This document shows, piece after piece, positions 23,124-33,296 of a stretch of 64,000 nucleotides of DNA (position 1 is its first letter; every line of letters starts with the position of its first letter). Under the pieces are notes generated by a model that was not told where the DNA came from, did no database searches, and was given only the letters and a program-made list of their open reading frames with translations. This DNA comes from a virus. The stretch is from IMG/VR virus record IMGVR_UViG_3300027985_001833, positions 1 through 64,000 of that record, one strand, 5' to 3'. The translations under genes and the position numbers were made by a program.

Positions 23124-25272
23124 TGTTTACACTTGATTGATTGATGTTTTTGATTTGTTCTCTTAGCTCTTGAGTTTCTTTTTTGTGCAGCTGATAGAGT
23201 TGTTTAATCGCGCCCAACAAAAACATAGTTGAATCGCTCAAATCTAAAAAGTGATCGCCTTCATCTGGATCTAATGCGCCTTTCATTGGCCAAGGTATCG
23301 TGGATTCATCACCTTTATTCACGTCATATGTTTTTCCGCCTTTTTCAATTTTCACAACTTCATTTGTTGGTTGATAATTTTCAATTAATGCTAAATCATC
23401 ATAAGTATCAAACGTAGTCAATGAATTTTTATACATCAAGTTGTTCGCATATACATAATCCCAATAATTCGTAGCGCTGCCTAGATTGCGTGCTGCTGCT
23501 GCATATGGTATGAAATCCGAAATAGTGGTCCCTTGTAAATTAAAACCATCTGTATAAATAGTGCCATCTATGTACAGATCATCCCATTCATAAGATGCCC
23601 CGCCTAGATTGTATATTCCATCCGTTGTTGGAACAAAATTGGCTGCGCACCCTTCGCCTGCATCTATGGATAAATTCAACGTGTCCACGTTTGCCACACC
23701 GTCTATGTATAAATTTTTCCATTGTGCCGTTGCGGCTCCAAGATCATAAATGTCATCGCCATCTGGTGTCAGGTTAGAAACCACACCGCCACCAGCTCCG
23801 CTGGCGCAATTCAATCTATCTATGTATGCTGTACCATCTATATATAAATCTTGCCATTCATAAGATAAACCACCAAGATCATATAGTCCATCCGTAGTTG
23901 GAACAAAATCGCCTGCACACCCTTCGCCTGACGCATATGACAAATCCAAAGTGTCAATATGCGCTGTCGCATTTATCCATATTTCATGCCATTGATATGT
24001 TGTGTTGCCTAGATCATAAATATCATCTGTAATCGGAACAAAATGACTGCCAACGCCTTCGCCGCCAACATCCGATAACACTAAACCATCTATGGTTGCA
24101 GAACCATTCAAATATAAATTTCTCCATTGATATGTTGTGTTGCCTAGATCATAAGCATTGTCAAATTTGGGAACAAAATGGCTGCCAACGCCTTCGCCAG
24201 ATGTTGTAGAAATGGTTAGCGAATCAGTTGTAAGATTGCCATCAAAATATCCATCTTGCCATTGAAAAATGCTGGAGCCTAGATCATATGCATCATCGAC
24301 ATTGGGCACCAAAGCAGTTTCCACGTTGCCACTGACGATTAAATTTTGTACACCAACTGTTCCTGAAAAATGGCCATCTTTCCACCTTTTGGTGATTGTT
24401 CCTATATCATAGGCATCATCTGTTTTGGGATAAAAATCCTGCCCCAAACCATCAGCAAATATATCAATCCACGATTGGCTAAAAATGATTTGTCCACTTG
24501 TATCAAATACGGTGGGCGGGTTCCCTGCGCCAGCACCAGTAACTGTGCCAACATAAGCATGCTCAGCAATCGTTGCACCAGAATATCTTTGTATACGCGG
24601 ACCCAATAATGCCACTTTATATTCCGAAGCTGTGGTGCTTGCCGTGGATTGGCCCAATATACCGGTCGTTGTGATTTGGTTTACGCCGCCGCTCCATTGG
24701 ACAGTGCATTCCTCGATTGCAATGGATTTATTGATTGCACCTGTTGCCGGATTGTTCATCCACACTAAACACTTTCTGCCTGCATTCGATACGCTATTTT
24801 CTGTTACATTTGTAACATTAAACGTTAGTGTTCCACCATTATCAACAACGCTATTTGGTTGAGATGATACCCCAATTTGATCCTGCCAAGATACATATTC
24901 AGGCTGACCATAAACCGGATTGATTTGAACATCAGTAGGTATGGCGGCGTATTTTATGTGGACATGATATATTACACCGCTAGCGTTTTCAAAATATAAA
25001 TTGGTATTTTCAACATAGGACGGATTTACGTCTAAAAAATGACCAACTCCGTCACATGCCAAACTCAAAGGATCGATCTTAGTCACTTGAATTTTGTCCG
25101 CACCATCAGCCGCAATGGTGGCCCCGAATCCTAACCACCCTGAAGAACTGTAATTTTTAGAATTCATTTCATATATTTGATCATTTAAATAATTAAAAAA
25201 TCGCGTACTAAAATCAGTAGTGCCTATGATTCGCTTGGTGGTAATTGCCAAATATTCTTTTCCAGTTGTCAT
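23110..25272 (-). CDS. Tail fibre/spike protein with eight tandem repeats
   Basis: The N-terminal about 270 residues of this 720-aa protein form a particle-binding head. Then eight repeats of about 45 residues follow, each with a (Y/N)DLG....YQW..LY.DG core, a beta-rich fold common in host-binding fibres. The C-terminus (FLLGAIKQLYQLHKKETQELREQIK) is a trimerising coiled coil like that after intramolecular-chaperone segments, but no S74 chaperone is seen. It is the last structural gene of the tail run and overlaps the glycosyltransferase. It most likely binds the host receptor. Confidence 0.78.
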   Translation of the reverse strand: MTTGKEYLAITTKRIIGTTDFSTRFFNYLNDQIYEMNSKNYSSSGWLGFGATIAADGADKIQVTKIDPLSLACDGVGHFLDVNPSYVENTNLYFENASGVIYHVHIKYAAIPTDVQINPVYGQPEYVSWQDQIGVSSQPNSVVDNGGTLTFNVTNVTENSVSNAGRKCLVWMNNPATGAINKSIAIEECTVQWSGGVNQITTTGILGQSTASTTASEYKVALLGPRIQRYSGATIAEHAYVGTVTGAGAGNPPTVFDTSGQIIFSQSWIDIFADGLGQDFYPKTDDAYDIGTITKRWKDGHFSGTVGVQNLIVSGNVETALVPNVDDAYDLGSSIFQWQDGYFDGNLTTDSLTISTTSGEGVGSHFVPKFDNAYDLGNTTYQWRNLYLNGSATIDGLVLSDVGGEGVGSHFVPITDDIYDLGNTTYQWHEIWINATAHIDTLDLSYASGEGCAGDFVPTTDGLYDLGGLSYEWQDLYIDGTAYIDRLNCASGAGGGVVSNLTPDGDDIYDLGAATAQWKNLYIDGVANVDTLNLSIDAGEGCAANFVPTTDGIYNLGGASYEWDDLYIDGTIYTDGFNLQGTTISDFIPYAAAARNLGSATNYWDYVYANNLMYKNSLTTFDTYDDLALIENYQPTNEVVKIEKGGKTYDVNKGDESTIPWPMKGALDPDEGDHFLDLSDSTMFLLGAIKQLYQLHKKETQELREQIKNINQSSVNNERK
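23418..24440 (-). repeat. Eight ~135-bp coding repeats in the fibre gene
   Basis: The repeats encode successive DLG-YQW-LYIDG modules. Bases diverge between copies, especially in the last two, but aligned positions keep the DLG and W residues. Boundaries are approximate. Such arrays can shorten or lengthen by recombination and change fibre length. Confidence 0.7.
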
Positions 25273-25280
25273 ATTTTCTC

Positions 25281-27158
25281 CTATGGGTTTATGTCAATCA
25301 ATTTTATATCGCCTGGAATGTTAAACGCTTCTACCTCATCTATCTGCACAGTGCTTCCAGGCGAGTGTATGAAACCGATTGAACCTTGCAAAAATGTTGA
25401 ATCATTTACCTGCGCTATTAAATTATTGTCCACGTATACGCTTAATTGCGTTGTTCCATTGTAATTATAAGCATGCATTCTTAATCCATACCACACATTT
25501 TCTTGCAAAATTCCCCACGGCGAATAAGAAACTGTTTGCAAAGATATCACACTAGAACCAGATTTTTTGGCCAACTTGATTTGATTACGATTGACGTTGA
25601 TCAACGCAAGAAATCCATCGTATGTATGGCTTAAAAACGGAGATACGTGTGTGACATATACTCCCATGCCAAACTCGACACCATCCCCTTTGATTCTTGA
25701 ATATGCTACATAATCTTGCCATTGATACGAAGTTGGCCAATTTAATCTGATTATTCCGAAATAAGTGCTGTTTTCCATTTTGCCAATCCCGTCTTCATAT
25801 ATCAACTCATCGTCTATGATTCCAGGATCATACAAATCAATCCAATTTTCGGCATCGTAGGTGAATCTTTCTAAAATTTTCAGATAATGTACGGTTATTC
25901 TTTCACCAACAGGCCTTGTTAATTTCATAATACTTTCCACTAATTGTCTATTTAGGTAACCATCATCTGTTATTCTCAAATTTGAGTGATATTCTGAATC
26001 CCCCACGCCAGGTATATCAATGATATGCGGGTCTCTTCCCTGATGTTCTTCGCCAAGCTGCGTAACATCAATTATCCATCTGAAATCAAACCAATTCCAA
26101 ATTCGACAAGGCGCTTGAGTTAACAATTCCAATATGCTAATTGTTGTGCTTTCCACGCCTCTATCTTTCCAAAAGGCTATGGAAATTGATATTAATTTTC
26201 TGAGTGTATCGTAATCTAGTTGATCAGTAATATCAGATAAATCATCCGTCCAACCAACAATATTTTTCATGTGCTGTAATAATCTATCTGGTATAGCGAG
26301 GATGTTCCAAAGATTTTTTAATGAAAATATAGAAGTGTGCGTGGTTTTCCAAATTTCTTGAAAACCTTGTAAAAATCTTTTTAAAAATAAACCATTTTGT
26401 AAATCTTCTAATCGTATGGAATTGGTAAGAAATCTATACATTTCTAAATCAAGAATTTCAACTTCAATAACCGTTTCATATCCCAAAAATTGCGAAGTTG
26501 AGCCCGTTATAAGTTGATTAAATGCCAAATCTTGGAATTTATCGCTTCCTGGTTGAGTAATTGTCACCGTGTACAATTCACCAGGTGTTTGGTTTGAAGT
26601 GATTATTGTAACGATTTCACTATCAACGTTTAAAACATCAACGGCAATTAATCCTTTGTCAAATGAATAATTATTAGCTTCTCTGATGGCCCGTTCATCC
26701 AACATTGGTTCGCTGAAATTGATTTTAATTAAATTTGAACTTATTGATTCGACCGTACTGATGGTTGGAATTTCGCCAATGCCTGTGTAAATTTGCGGTG
26801 TTGATCCCAAATCTATTGGCATCAATTCGGGATCGGTGGGCCCATTAACAGTAGCAATTGCCAATTGATACAAACTACCAATGGTATGTTCGGTGCAATT
26901 TATTTCAATCCAAGTCGGTTCTATGACATTTTCTGTTATGATGCTATTTATTATTGGCTGAACGTCATCAGTTGTAGGACGTATAATTGTGTAATTCGAA
27001 ATTTTAGTTAATGCGTCGTTCTTCAACATACCTCTGTCAAAAACAACACGAATTTTTTTTTCGTATGGTGTGACAGAAAGTATACCAACTTTCCCAGCAA
27101 GATGCGCAAAACCATTCAATTCAATGTTTGCTAAACCCCAACCAAAAATATCAGCCAT
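25281..27158 (-). CDS. Baseplate/tail protein gpI-like with Ig-like and LamG-like ends
   Basis: This 625-aa protein has two N-terminal repeated beta domains with SbsA/Ig-like patterns (NFSEPMLDERA, IRVVFDRGML). The gpI-like core (about 230-460) has helices LKRFLQGFQEIWK and LLQHMKNIVGWTDDL and an ISIAFWKDRGVESTTISILELL stretch. The C-terminal LamG-like beta domain begins YFGIIRLNWP. gpI proteins attach fibres to the baseplate edge in P2-like phages. Its place between gpJ-like and the fibre gene agrees. The extra terminal domains are unusual and may bind host glycan. Confidence 0.7.
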   Translation of the reverse strand: MADIFGWGLANIELNGFAHLAGKVGILSVTPYEKKIRVVFDRGMLKNDALTKISNYTIIRPTTDDVQPIINSIITENVIEPTWIEINCTEHTIGSLYQLAIATVNGPTDPELMPIDLGSTPQIYTGIGEIPTISTVESISSNLIKINFSEPMLDERAIREANNYSFDKGLIAVDVLNVDSEIVTIITSNQTPGELYTVTITQPGSDKFQDLAFNQLITGSTSQFLGYETVIEVEILDLEMYRFLTNSIRLEDLQNGLFLKRFLQGFQEIWKTTHTSIFSLKNLWNILAIPDRLLQHMKNIVGWTDDLSDITDQLDYDTLRKLISISIAFWKDRGVESTTISILELLTQAPCRIWNWFDFRWIIDVTQLGEEHQGRDPHIIDIPGVGDSEYHSNLRITDDGYLNRQLVESIMKLTRPVGERITVHYLKILERFTYDAENWIDLYDPGIIDDELIYEDGIGKMENSTYFGIIRLNWPTSYQWQDYVAYSRIKGDGVEFGMGVYVTHVSPFLSHTYDGFLALINVNRNQIKLAKKSGSSVISLQTVSYSPWGILQENVWYGLRMHAYNYNGTTQLSVYVDNNLIAQVNDSTFLQGSIGFIHSPGSTVQIDEVEAFNIPGDIKLIDINP

Positions 27159-27559
27159 TATTGAATCCTCAATCTAGTGGCCAAAATTCTGTAAGTGTCA
27201 CCGTCAGGAATATTAACGGTTTGCGGTGTTCCAGAGCCATTGTCCAATATCCCAAATAATTTGGGGATTCCCGAATCCCAAATAACCCAATGTGTTAATC
27301 CATTCCAATTAGCGCCGCTTGGTGTCCAATTGTATTCAATTCCATTTGATTTTATGCCGCCTGATGCTGGTGGCCAGTTGGTGCTATTATTTGTTATTGA
27401 TAATCTAGCATAACCGCCACCGGTGGGCTCTGTAATATTGCTACCATCCGGATTAGGCGTGGTTGAAGAAAGCCCTAATTCAATAGTCACGCCTAATTTT
27501 GTGGCCGATGATCCTAACATATCGTCTAATATTGTATTTTTAAAAACAGTGAAATACAT
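27158..27559 (-). CDS. Small phage tail-associated beta protein
   Basis: This 133-aa protein has the pattern LGLSSTTPNPDGSNITEP...GGYARLS and IKSNGIEYNWTP...THWVIWD, seen in a widespread family of small phage tail/fibre proteins. It overlaps its downstream neighbour by one base (end-to-start), in the baseplate-fibre part of the operon. It probably decorates or joins the fibre network. Confidence 0.7.
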   Translation of the reverse strand: MYFTVFKNTILDDMLGSSATKLGVTIELGLSSTTPNPDGSNITEPTGGGYARLSITNNSTNWPPASGGIKSNGIEYNWTPSGANWNGLTHWVIWDSGIPKLFGILDNGSGTPQTVNIPDGDTYRILATRLRIQ

Positions 27560-27567
27560 CGCTACCT

Positions 27568-29733
27568 CTATGATGGTGTTATTACGGTTATGTTCAGCGT
27601 TCCAAGTATTGGCAACTCTCTTGGTTGTAATTGCACCCCGCTACTACCGGGGACGGAAATTTCAACTTTGGTTATGTTGTCTTCATCTACAGCAAAAATC
27701 TCATGATTTAGTCTAGATACTTCAATTAATTCACCAAAATCCCACTCGTATGCGACCCCATCATCTTTCAAAGCATTAGGTTGTAATATTTGTGTTAATT
27801 TTGTTTCAATAGTGCTTTTTTCTATGTTGCCATATACGATTGCTGTTATATCGATGCTTCTTTGGTTGTAATTCACTGCTACAACTTGTTGATTGGCCAC
27901 GATTCTTTGCGGCAAAGGTGGATTGGCATATTTATCGCCGTTGAAATATTCTTCAATTGCTAACAATTGAGCCGATGATGCCAATCCGCCGCCCTTGGCC
28001 ATAACAACTAATTCAACGGTTTTTGGTCCATACCCCTCTTCGATTGCAAATGCCCTTTCAAATGGATTAGAACCATCGGTTCCTTCATAATCCTTGGCCA
28101 TGGCAATAACGTCATCTGGCCCAATAGCAACATTTTTTGTTCTGATGGATGCCGGTCCTTCGATTTTAACTCTAGCCAATGAGGTTTCGCTTGCCCCGTC
28201 TGCCTCTGCCCAACCAGTTGCTTGTCTTGGATTTTTGGCATTATCGATAAAAGTTAATCCGGTTTTATCAATTGTAATTGTATTTGCTCCAACATTTCCA
28301 TCTGCACCACCTCCATATCTAAACGATATGATTATGTTGCCAATTCCAATTGGGGGTACGGCACCCTTTTCGTTTCCGCCGAATATTATAGTGGCAACAT
28401 CATTTTCACCTAAAATTATCATGTAATGTTTGTCTGTGGGCGATGAATCTAAAAAATTATTTACTCTTGCCCATATATCACCACCAACTGTTACAATTTC
28501 GCTTCCCCACAAAAAATTCTCCTCACTTAATTTAAATTGTTGATCGGACAAACCGGTTGAATTAAACGGTGAATCTGTTTTTGTTCTGCCTTGTGTAACT
28601 AATTTTTTCACATATTGCTTCCCAGCGTCCATTTTTGTGTATTGAAAAATTGGCGCTGTAGGCGTAGTGACAGTTGTGATTCTATATCTTAGCCAAAAAG
28701 CATTTTTATTATCGATTTCAGTTGAGATCCAATCTTTAGTTAAAGTTTGCGGTAACGTAAATGTTACATTGCCATTTTGTGTTAAATTTTGAGTATTATC
28801 TATGACTTCTAATATAGTCCAATCAGAACCAATAGTGTAATCAGTTGGATTTATAGATGGCGATATTTGACCCAATAATGCACTTGTAGTTGCGATATTT
28901 GCTGTGCCGCTCCATGCACTAAACACATCTTCAAATGCTGCCGATGAATTGAGTTGTATTCTGATTTTAGTTCCTTGTCGATTGCTGGAACCAAGTAATG
29001 ATGTTAAATCAAATTGAAGCGTAGTGCCAAGATCTGTAACTGATGTTGGCGAAGTTTTGCTCCAGTCTCCATCGTAAAATTCCCACACTCCAATTATATT
29101 CGCTGCTGCTGTGGTTAAAACCACGCTTAAAACATCCCACAATACTTGTTTGTGGCCAAAGTAAATAGCGTCTTTCGAATCAGGCGTTGCCCATGGCGTA
29201 AAATCATCAGCAGGTGTTATTGTTGAATTTGCTTTTGCGGTATAATCTGTGAATACTCCGTTTTCATCTGCCAATACGTAACTATGTTGATCAGTTCTGT
29301 CGATAGTAAGTGAGGTCAATGCTTCATAATAAATTGGATCAGAACTATCGGTTTTGGTTGTTGCTATTTGAGCGCGTTCTGGAATGATTTCAAAAGAAGT
29401 CGTGAAAACTTTTGATAATTGATAAATAATATCGGCTTGGGCTGGTGATGCTGGTCTCATTTCATAATCGATCAATCTAAGCATGTTTCTGACTGTTTCA
29501 GTTAATTGTGCTGTTGGCAATGTGTTTTCGTTGGCTACCATATCAATTAAACAATTATTCAAGTGTGAAACTAATGCCATCATTTTCATAAATTGAATTG
29601 AAGGCTCAACATCTGATTCATCAGTTAATTCTGGTACATATTCTCTTTTGTATTTGATCAATGCTTCCAATATGTTCGGATAGTAAAATGCTGTGAAATC
29701 GAAACTAGGTATTGTTACTATTGCACTGGTCAT
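27568..29733 (-). CDS. Baseplate J-like protein
   Basis: This 721-aa protein resembles the gpJ family that forms the wedge of contractile baseplates. The C-terminal half has the (R)TKNVAIGPDDVIAMAKDYEGT region and a late AVNYNQRSIDITAIVYGN segment typical of gpJ. The N-terminal half adds beta domains. It follows gpW- and gpV-like genes in the usual order. It is longer than P2 gpJ (302 aa), as in many large phages. Confidence 0.8.
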   Translation of the reverse strand: MTSAIVTIPSFDFTAFYYPNILEALIKYKREYVPELTDESDVEPSIQFMKMMALVSHLNNCLIDMVANENTLPTAQLTETVRNMLRLIDYEMRPASPAQADIIYQLSKVFTTSFEIIPERAQIATTKTDSSDPIYYEALTSLTIDRTDQHSYVLADENGVFTDYTAKANSTITPADDFTPWATPDSKDAIYFGHKQVLWDVLSVVLTTAAANIIGVWEFYDGDWSKTSPTSVTDLGTTLQFDLTSLLGSSNRQGTKIRIQLNSSAAFEDVFSAWSGTANIATTSALLGQISPSINPTDYTIGSDWTILEVIDNTQNLTQNGNVTFTLPQTLTKDWISTEIDNKNAFWLRYRITTVTTPTAPIFQYTKMDAGKQYVKKLVTQGRTKTDSPFNSTGLSDQQFKLSEENFLWGSEIVTVGGDIWARVNNFLDSSPTDKHYMIILGENDVATIIFGGNEKGAVPPIGIGNIIISFRYGGGADGNVGANTITIDKTGLTFIDNAKNPRQATGWAEADGASETSLARVKIEGPASIRTKNVAIGPDDVIAMAKDYEGTDGSNPFERAFAIEEGYGPKTVELVVMAKGGGLASSAQLLAIEEYFNGDKYANPPLPQRIVANQQVVAVNYNQRSIDITAIVYGNIEKSTIETKLTQILQPNALKDDGVAYEWDFGELIEVSRLNHEIFAVDEDNITKVEISVPGSSGVQLQPRELPILGTLNITVITPS

Positions 29734-29744
29734 CTATTTTGCCT

Positions 29745-30125
29745 TTATGCCTTACTACCATAGTTTTTTTCAAATTCATTTATTTTATCGCTTTCGATGT
29801 TCAAATAACGAAAACTAAGTGTTATGGTTCCATCGCTATCATCGTAATTCCATTTCATAGTATCTCCTAATAATTTGAAACGATTTTGAGCTTGGAAATT
29901 TTTAAAAATACGTTTAATTCTATTGGTAATTTGCGCCCTAATTGAATCATCTGCAATATCAAATATCATATTTTGCCCAAGTGTTATATTTTGCATATAA
30001 GCGTTTTCATTGTCTCCATCGCCTAAGGCCAACGCGATTATTTTTTTATCTTGTTCGTCGCCATGGACCAATGCCAATCCGCCATTTGGTCCAACGCTTA
30101 TGGGAACTTTTAATCCTGTTGGCAT
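29745..30125 (-). CDS. gpW/gp25-like baseplate wedge protein
   Basis: This 126-aa protein of the gp25/gpW lysozyme-like baseplate family has NITLGQNMIFDIADDSIRAQITNRIKRIF and a C-terminal GTITLSFRYLNIES strand, and lies directly ahead of gpJ. In contractile tails this protein helps build the wedge hub. It is the usual length. Confidence 0.75.
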   Translation of the reverse strand: MPTGLKVPISVGPNGGLALVHGDEQDKKIIALALGDGDNENAYMQNITLGQNMIFDIADDSIRAQITNRIKRIFKNFQAQNRFKLLGDTMKWNYDDSDGTITLSFRYLNIESDKINEFEKNYGSKA

Positions 30126-30134
30126 ATTGATCTC

Positions 30135-30629
30135 CTATAGAATTGGCGCATACACGCCGCTAGGTGGCGGAGTCATAGTCGCGATACCACCTAATTGCAA
30201 CGAGTGCAAAGCCTCAGCCACGGCAGCAGTGGCTGATTCAATATCTAAGTTGTTAGATATATTTGCTGCAAAAATCGGTTCTAGTGTTGTTGCTATAGTT
30301 GTTAAATTTGGTGGAGGCATAGCGATCATGATCAATGGAGTGGTGACCCATATGGTTGGCGCCGATGCAATGACCGTATTCCAGAATGCAACAATTCCGG
30401 CTTGAAGTATTGCACAACCATTTGGCGCTGAATTTATCCCAACCATTGCTGCTTTCATAGACGTTATGGCACCAACCAGAGAATTTGGAGTCACAGAAAT
30501 GCCTAAAACTGTAGATTCATTGAAATAATTTTCCCAAGCTGTTGACCAATTGGCAATGCCTTCTGTTTCTGTTGCCACTGGAACCATTATTTTTAATTCA
30601 TTTGCTAATGTTGTATGTGTTAATGGCAT
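30135..30629 (-). CDS. Unknown baseplate-region protein (helical, Ala-rich)
   Basis: This 164-aa hydrophobic, alanine-rich protein starts at the ATG 30629, two bases after the gpV-like stop. It has segments LVGAITSMKAAMVGINSAP and MIAMPPPNLTTIATTLEP, with no cysteine motif except one in NGCAILQ. It is not recognised as a known baseplate subunit. Position between gpV and gpW suggests a structural role. Confidence 0.6.
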   Translation of the reverse strand: MPLTHTTLANELKIMVPVATETEGIANWSTAWENYFNESTVLGISVTPNSLVGAITSMKAAMVGINSAPNGCAILQAGIVAFWNTVIASAPTIWVTTPLIMIAMPPPNLTTIATTLEPIFAANISNNLDIESATAAVAEALHSLQLGGIATMTPPPSGVYAPIL

Positions 30630-30630
30630 A

Positions 30631-31362
30631 TTATTTAACCTTTGTAGTGGTGCTAATATTGTTAATAGGCAACAAAACAATTGGCGCCCCTGTTGGCCCG
30701 AATGGTCCTGGATGCGTATGGACATCGTAAGTAATTTTGAAATCATCTCCTCTTATCAAATAATTATCTGCTCCATTCCCTAGATTGACGTCATCTGAAT
30801 TTGCTGAAATTTTATTGCTTTCCATGCTAATGGCTTGATCTGTTGCATTTAATTCAACGAATGAGCCATTAGCGTCGGTCAGTAAAATCGAACCATCTTC
30901 GTTGAATGTTAAAAATGCTGTTTTTTCATTTTGTCGCCAAGATATGTGAATTTTTTGCTCACCATTTGTATCATCGAAATAAATAATGTGTCCTGATGGC
31001 GTGGCGAATCCTCTTCGTTTTCCATAATTGTCGATAAAATCTGCCGGAATGGGTCTTGATTCGTTTTCACCATACGTCTCTTCATCGGTCCAATGCCTTT
31101 TTCCGGTCCAATATATATCTAATCCATCAATCGTGGATTGTCCAAATATTTCATCCGTATCTGAATCGCTTGCAACTTCAATTTCTACAATTTCACCAAC
31201 ATCGGGAATATGAAACCAACCCCAATCAAATTTAGGTAATACCCAATCGGGCAATTCGGCATTTTCATCTCCCAAAAGGCCAGCGCAGGCGACTTTGATT
31301 CTGCCTCTGTATTCTTCGTCTGAATTTGAAGTCACTATTGCGTCGTATTTTTCTAATTTCAT
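30631..31362 (-). CDS. Baseplate spike/assembly protein gpV-like
   Basis: This 243-aa protein begins with an OB-type domain (EYRGRIKVACAGLLG, then DVGEIVEIEVA) and ends with repeated short beta strands (TFNEDGSILLTDANGS, NLGNGADNYLIRGDD). This is the layout of gpV/gp5-like needles at the tail tip. It probably pierces the outer membrane during contraction. It follows the gpD-like gene, as expected. Confidence 0.78.
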   Translation of the reverse strand: MKLEKYDAIVTSNSDEEYRGRIKVACAGLLGDENAELPDWVLPKFDWGWFHIPDVGEIVEIEVASDSDTDEIFGQSTIDGLDIYWTGKRHWTDEETYGENESRPIPADFIDNYGKRRGFATPSGHIIYFDDTNGEQKIHISWRQNEKTAFLTFNEDGSILLTDANGSFVELNATDQAISMESNKISANSDDVNLGNGADNYLIRGDDFKITYDVHTHPGPFGPTGAPIVLLPINNISTTTKVK

Positions 31363-32486
31363 TATGGTACCACTTTCCTGCCGTTAAATTCGCAAATATA
31401 CCCATCAGAATTGCTTAATGTGTGTCTAACCTTGGAGAAATAGTATCTGCCATTATACGCAGCAGAAATGCCGTCTATGCTATGTATTTGTCTTGCCATC
31501 AACGTTTCCAGCCCTATCGTCCTCCCCTCGGATAGGATGAAATTCTCTCTTTGTCTTCTGAACCATTGCGCAACCCACGTCTCAACATCGGCTTCGGTTC
31601 TGAATCGCTTATCGCTGATTACTTCAAATGAATAATTTCCAAAAAATAATTGTATGGCAGATGCCGTAGTGTATTCACCCAAAACCGGTTCCAACGGATC
31701 GATTGCAGCATCCATCTCTGGTGTTTTATTGTTTTTTTCTTCGATGTCAACTTTAATCACTCTGCCAGTTTTGACATCTTTTACCACAGCGCTGATTTTT
31801 GTTTTCGCACCTTTGATTAATAATTCTGGTCTGAATTGGAGTAAAGATGATAGATCCCCTTGGTTGTAAATGAAATTATATTCCTTTTCTTGTACTAATC
31901 CTTTAGGGCTTTTAAAATGCAAGGTCCAAACTCCATTTTCATCGCCATCCACCCAAAAAATATATCCAGTTATGTTGGCTAACCCTTGAATAAACGCATA
32001 ATCAGTTATGCCGGATTTTTGAATAAATCTTTTTGGTTTTTCTGTTGTATCATCGATATCAGATTTGAATCCGTATTCGCCTGCCACTATTTTTACTGCA
32101 TCGCTGTATTTGCTGTCCTTGTAAACTCGTTTTTTTGATTCTTGTGGCTCATTATCCATGTTGGCATCTTTGGTGTAGCCTGACACCGTTAAGGTTGGTA
32201 TCCCCTCTTGTGGATAAGATGGAACTTGTTTGAACAAAACAACCCTCCCTACGTGACGCAATGGCTCTTTATATCCGAAATACAAACTCATTTCATTCCC
32301 TGGCTGAAATAGTTTTGCATCGGATAATATGTTATCTGGATTGATACACACTAATCGAGCAACATCTGCCATGCCATCAGCGCTTTCATACTCTACCCGT
32401 TGAATAAATTTATTAACATTTTCTGTTAAATCTTTATTTTCAATTGTTAACGCATATTTGGGTGCAAATGTAAAATCATCCATCAT
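31362..32486 (-). CDS. Baseplate hub protein gpD-like
   Basis: This 374-aa protein has the plan of P2 gpD / gp27-like hubs: FAPKYALTIENKDLTENV at the start, VYKDSKYSDAVKIVAGEYGF in the middle, and a TDYAFIQGLANITGYIFWV domain. It links tail tube to spike. Upstream and downstream genes (LysM-like tube protein, gpV) support this order. Confidence 0.75.
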   Translation of the reverse strand: MMDDFTFAPKYALTIENKDLTENVNKFIQRVEYESADGMADVARLVCINPDNILSDAKLFQPGNEMSLYFGYKEPLRHVGRVVLFKQVPSYPQEGIPTLTVSGYTKDANMDNEPQESKKRVYKDSKYSDAVKIVAGEYGFKSDIDDTTEKPKRFIQKSGITDYAFIQGLANITGYIFWVDGDENGVWTLHFKSPKGLVQEKEYNFIYNQGDLSSLLQFRPELLIKGAKTKISAVVKDVKTGRVIKVDIEEKNNKTPEMDAAIDPLEPVLGEYTTASAIQLFFGNYSFEVISDKRFRTEADVETWVAQWFRRQRENFILSEGRTIGLETLMARQIHSIDGISAAYNGRYYFSKVRHTLSNSDGYICEFNGRKVVP

Positions 32487-33295
32487 TATTCACCATTGGA
32501 AATTATATGCGAAACATAATTTCTATTTCTTCTATCCAAAACCATCAACATCAATTCACGTTGAGGTGTGCTTTTTTTATTAGTTATGTTTTGAAAAATT
32601 ATTGAGCCAGGAGCAATTATTTCTCTTCTTAATGTGGCTTTTGATGGTAATTTGATAATATCTGCCGGTTGAATGTTTAATTTTGTTGGATGTCTTTTTC
32701 TGATTATATCGCCCATTTCAGCAGAACCGTATTCACGATAGGTTAACATTTCGTAATAATCACGTAATGCTGCCCTATGATATCTAGTTTCGCCAGATGT
32801 ACTTGCCGCCAATGAAAAAGGTTCATATCTTGTTAAATTAATAGTGAGTTTTGCTCTTCTAAATTTGCCTAATTTGGTTGGTTTATCATACGCAATATTG
32901 CCTAAACTGGTTATAATACACGAAGCCATACCCACCATTCCATCGCCAACGGAAAATGATAATATTGGTGGTCTGCCTAAATTTTCATCTCTCTGTTTCC
33001 ATGATTTAAGCGTATCTAGATCATCTTTAACATCACCAACGAAATCAAAAACAGTTTTACCTGTAAAACCGCTATGATTAAACATAGTGGCCACAAATGA
33101 TATCGTATCGGCTTCGCCGCTTAAAAATTGAATTATGGGATTTTGTCTATTTAACGATGTTTGGATAGAATATTTATTGCTAGTTTCTTCTTTTAATTCC
33201 TCTGGCGGAAATTGACCTTGGATGATAGACGGCGGCGTAACGTCCTCGTTACTAAGATACCATACATTTTTACTTAATAAATCTAACAATCCCAT
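32486..33295 (-). CDS. Tail tube-baseplate connector (LysM/gp53-like)
   Basis: This 269-aa protein starts with PSIIQGQFPPEELKEE and later TISFVATMFNHSG, and carries a C-terminal short segment (IQPADIIKLPSKA...PGSIIFQNI) that reads like a LysM or gpX domain. Such proteins join the tail tube to the baseplate hub in contractile systems. It follows the tape measure gene. The assignment is by position and pattern. Confidence 0.6.
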   Translation of the reverse strand: MGLLDLLSKNVWYLSNEDVTPPSIIQGQFPPEELKEETSNKYSIQTSLNRQNPIIQFLSGEADTISFVATMFNHSGFTGKTVFDFVGDVKDDLDTLKSWKQRDENLGRPPILSFSVGDGMVGMASCIITSLGNIAYDKPTKLGKFRRAKLTINLTRYEPFSLAASTSGETRYHRAALRDYYEMLTYREYGSAEMGDIIRKRHPTKLNIQPADIIKLPSKATLRREIIAPGSIIFQNITNKKSTPQRELMLMVLDRRNRNYVSHIISNGE

Positions 33296-33296
33296 A

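Noticed and set aside
23418-25272. Peptidase S74 (intramolecular chaperone) at the fibre end
   Set aside because: Only the coiled-coil tail is similar; no catalytic Ser-Lys region is visible.
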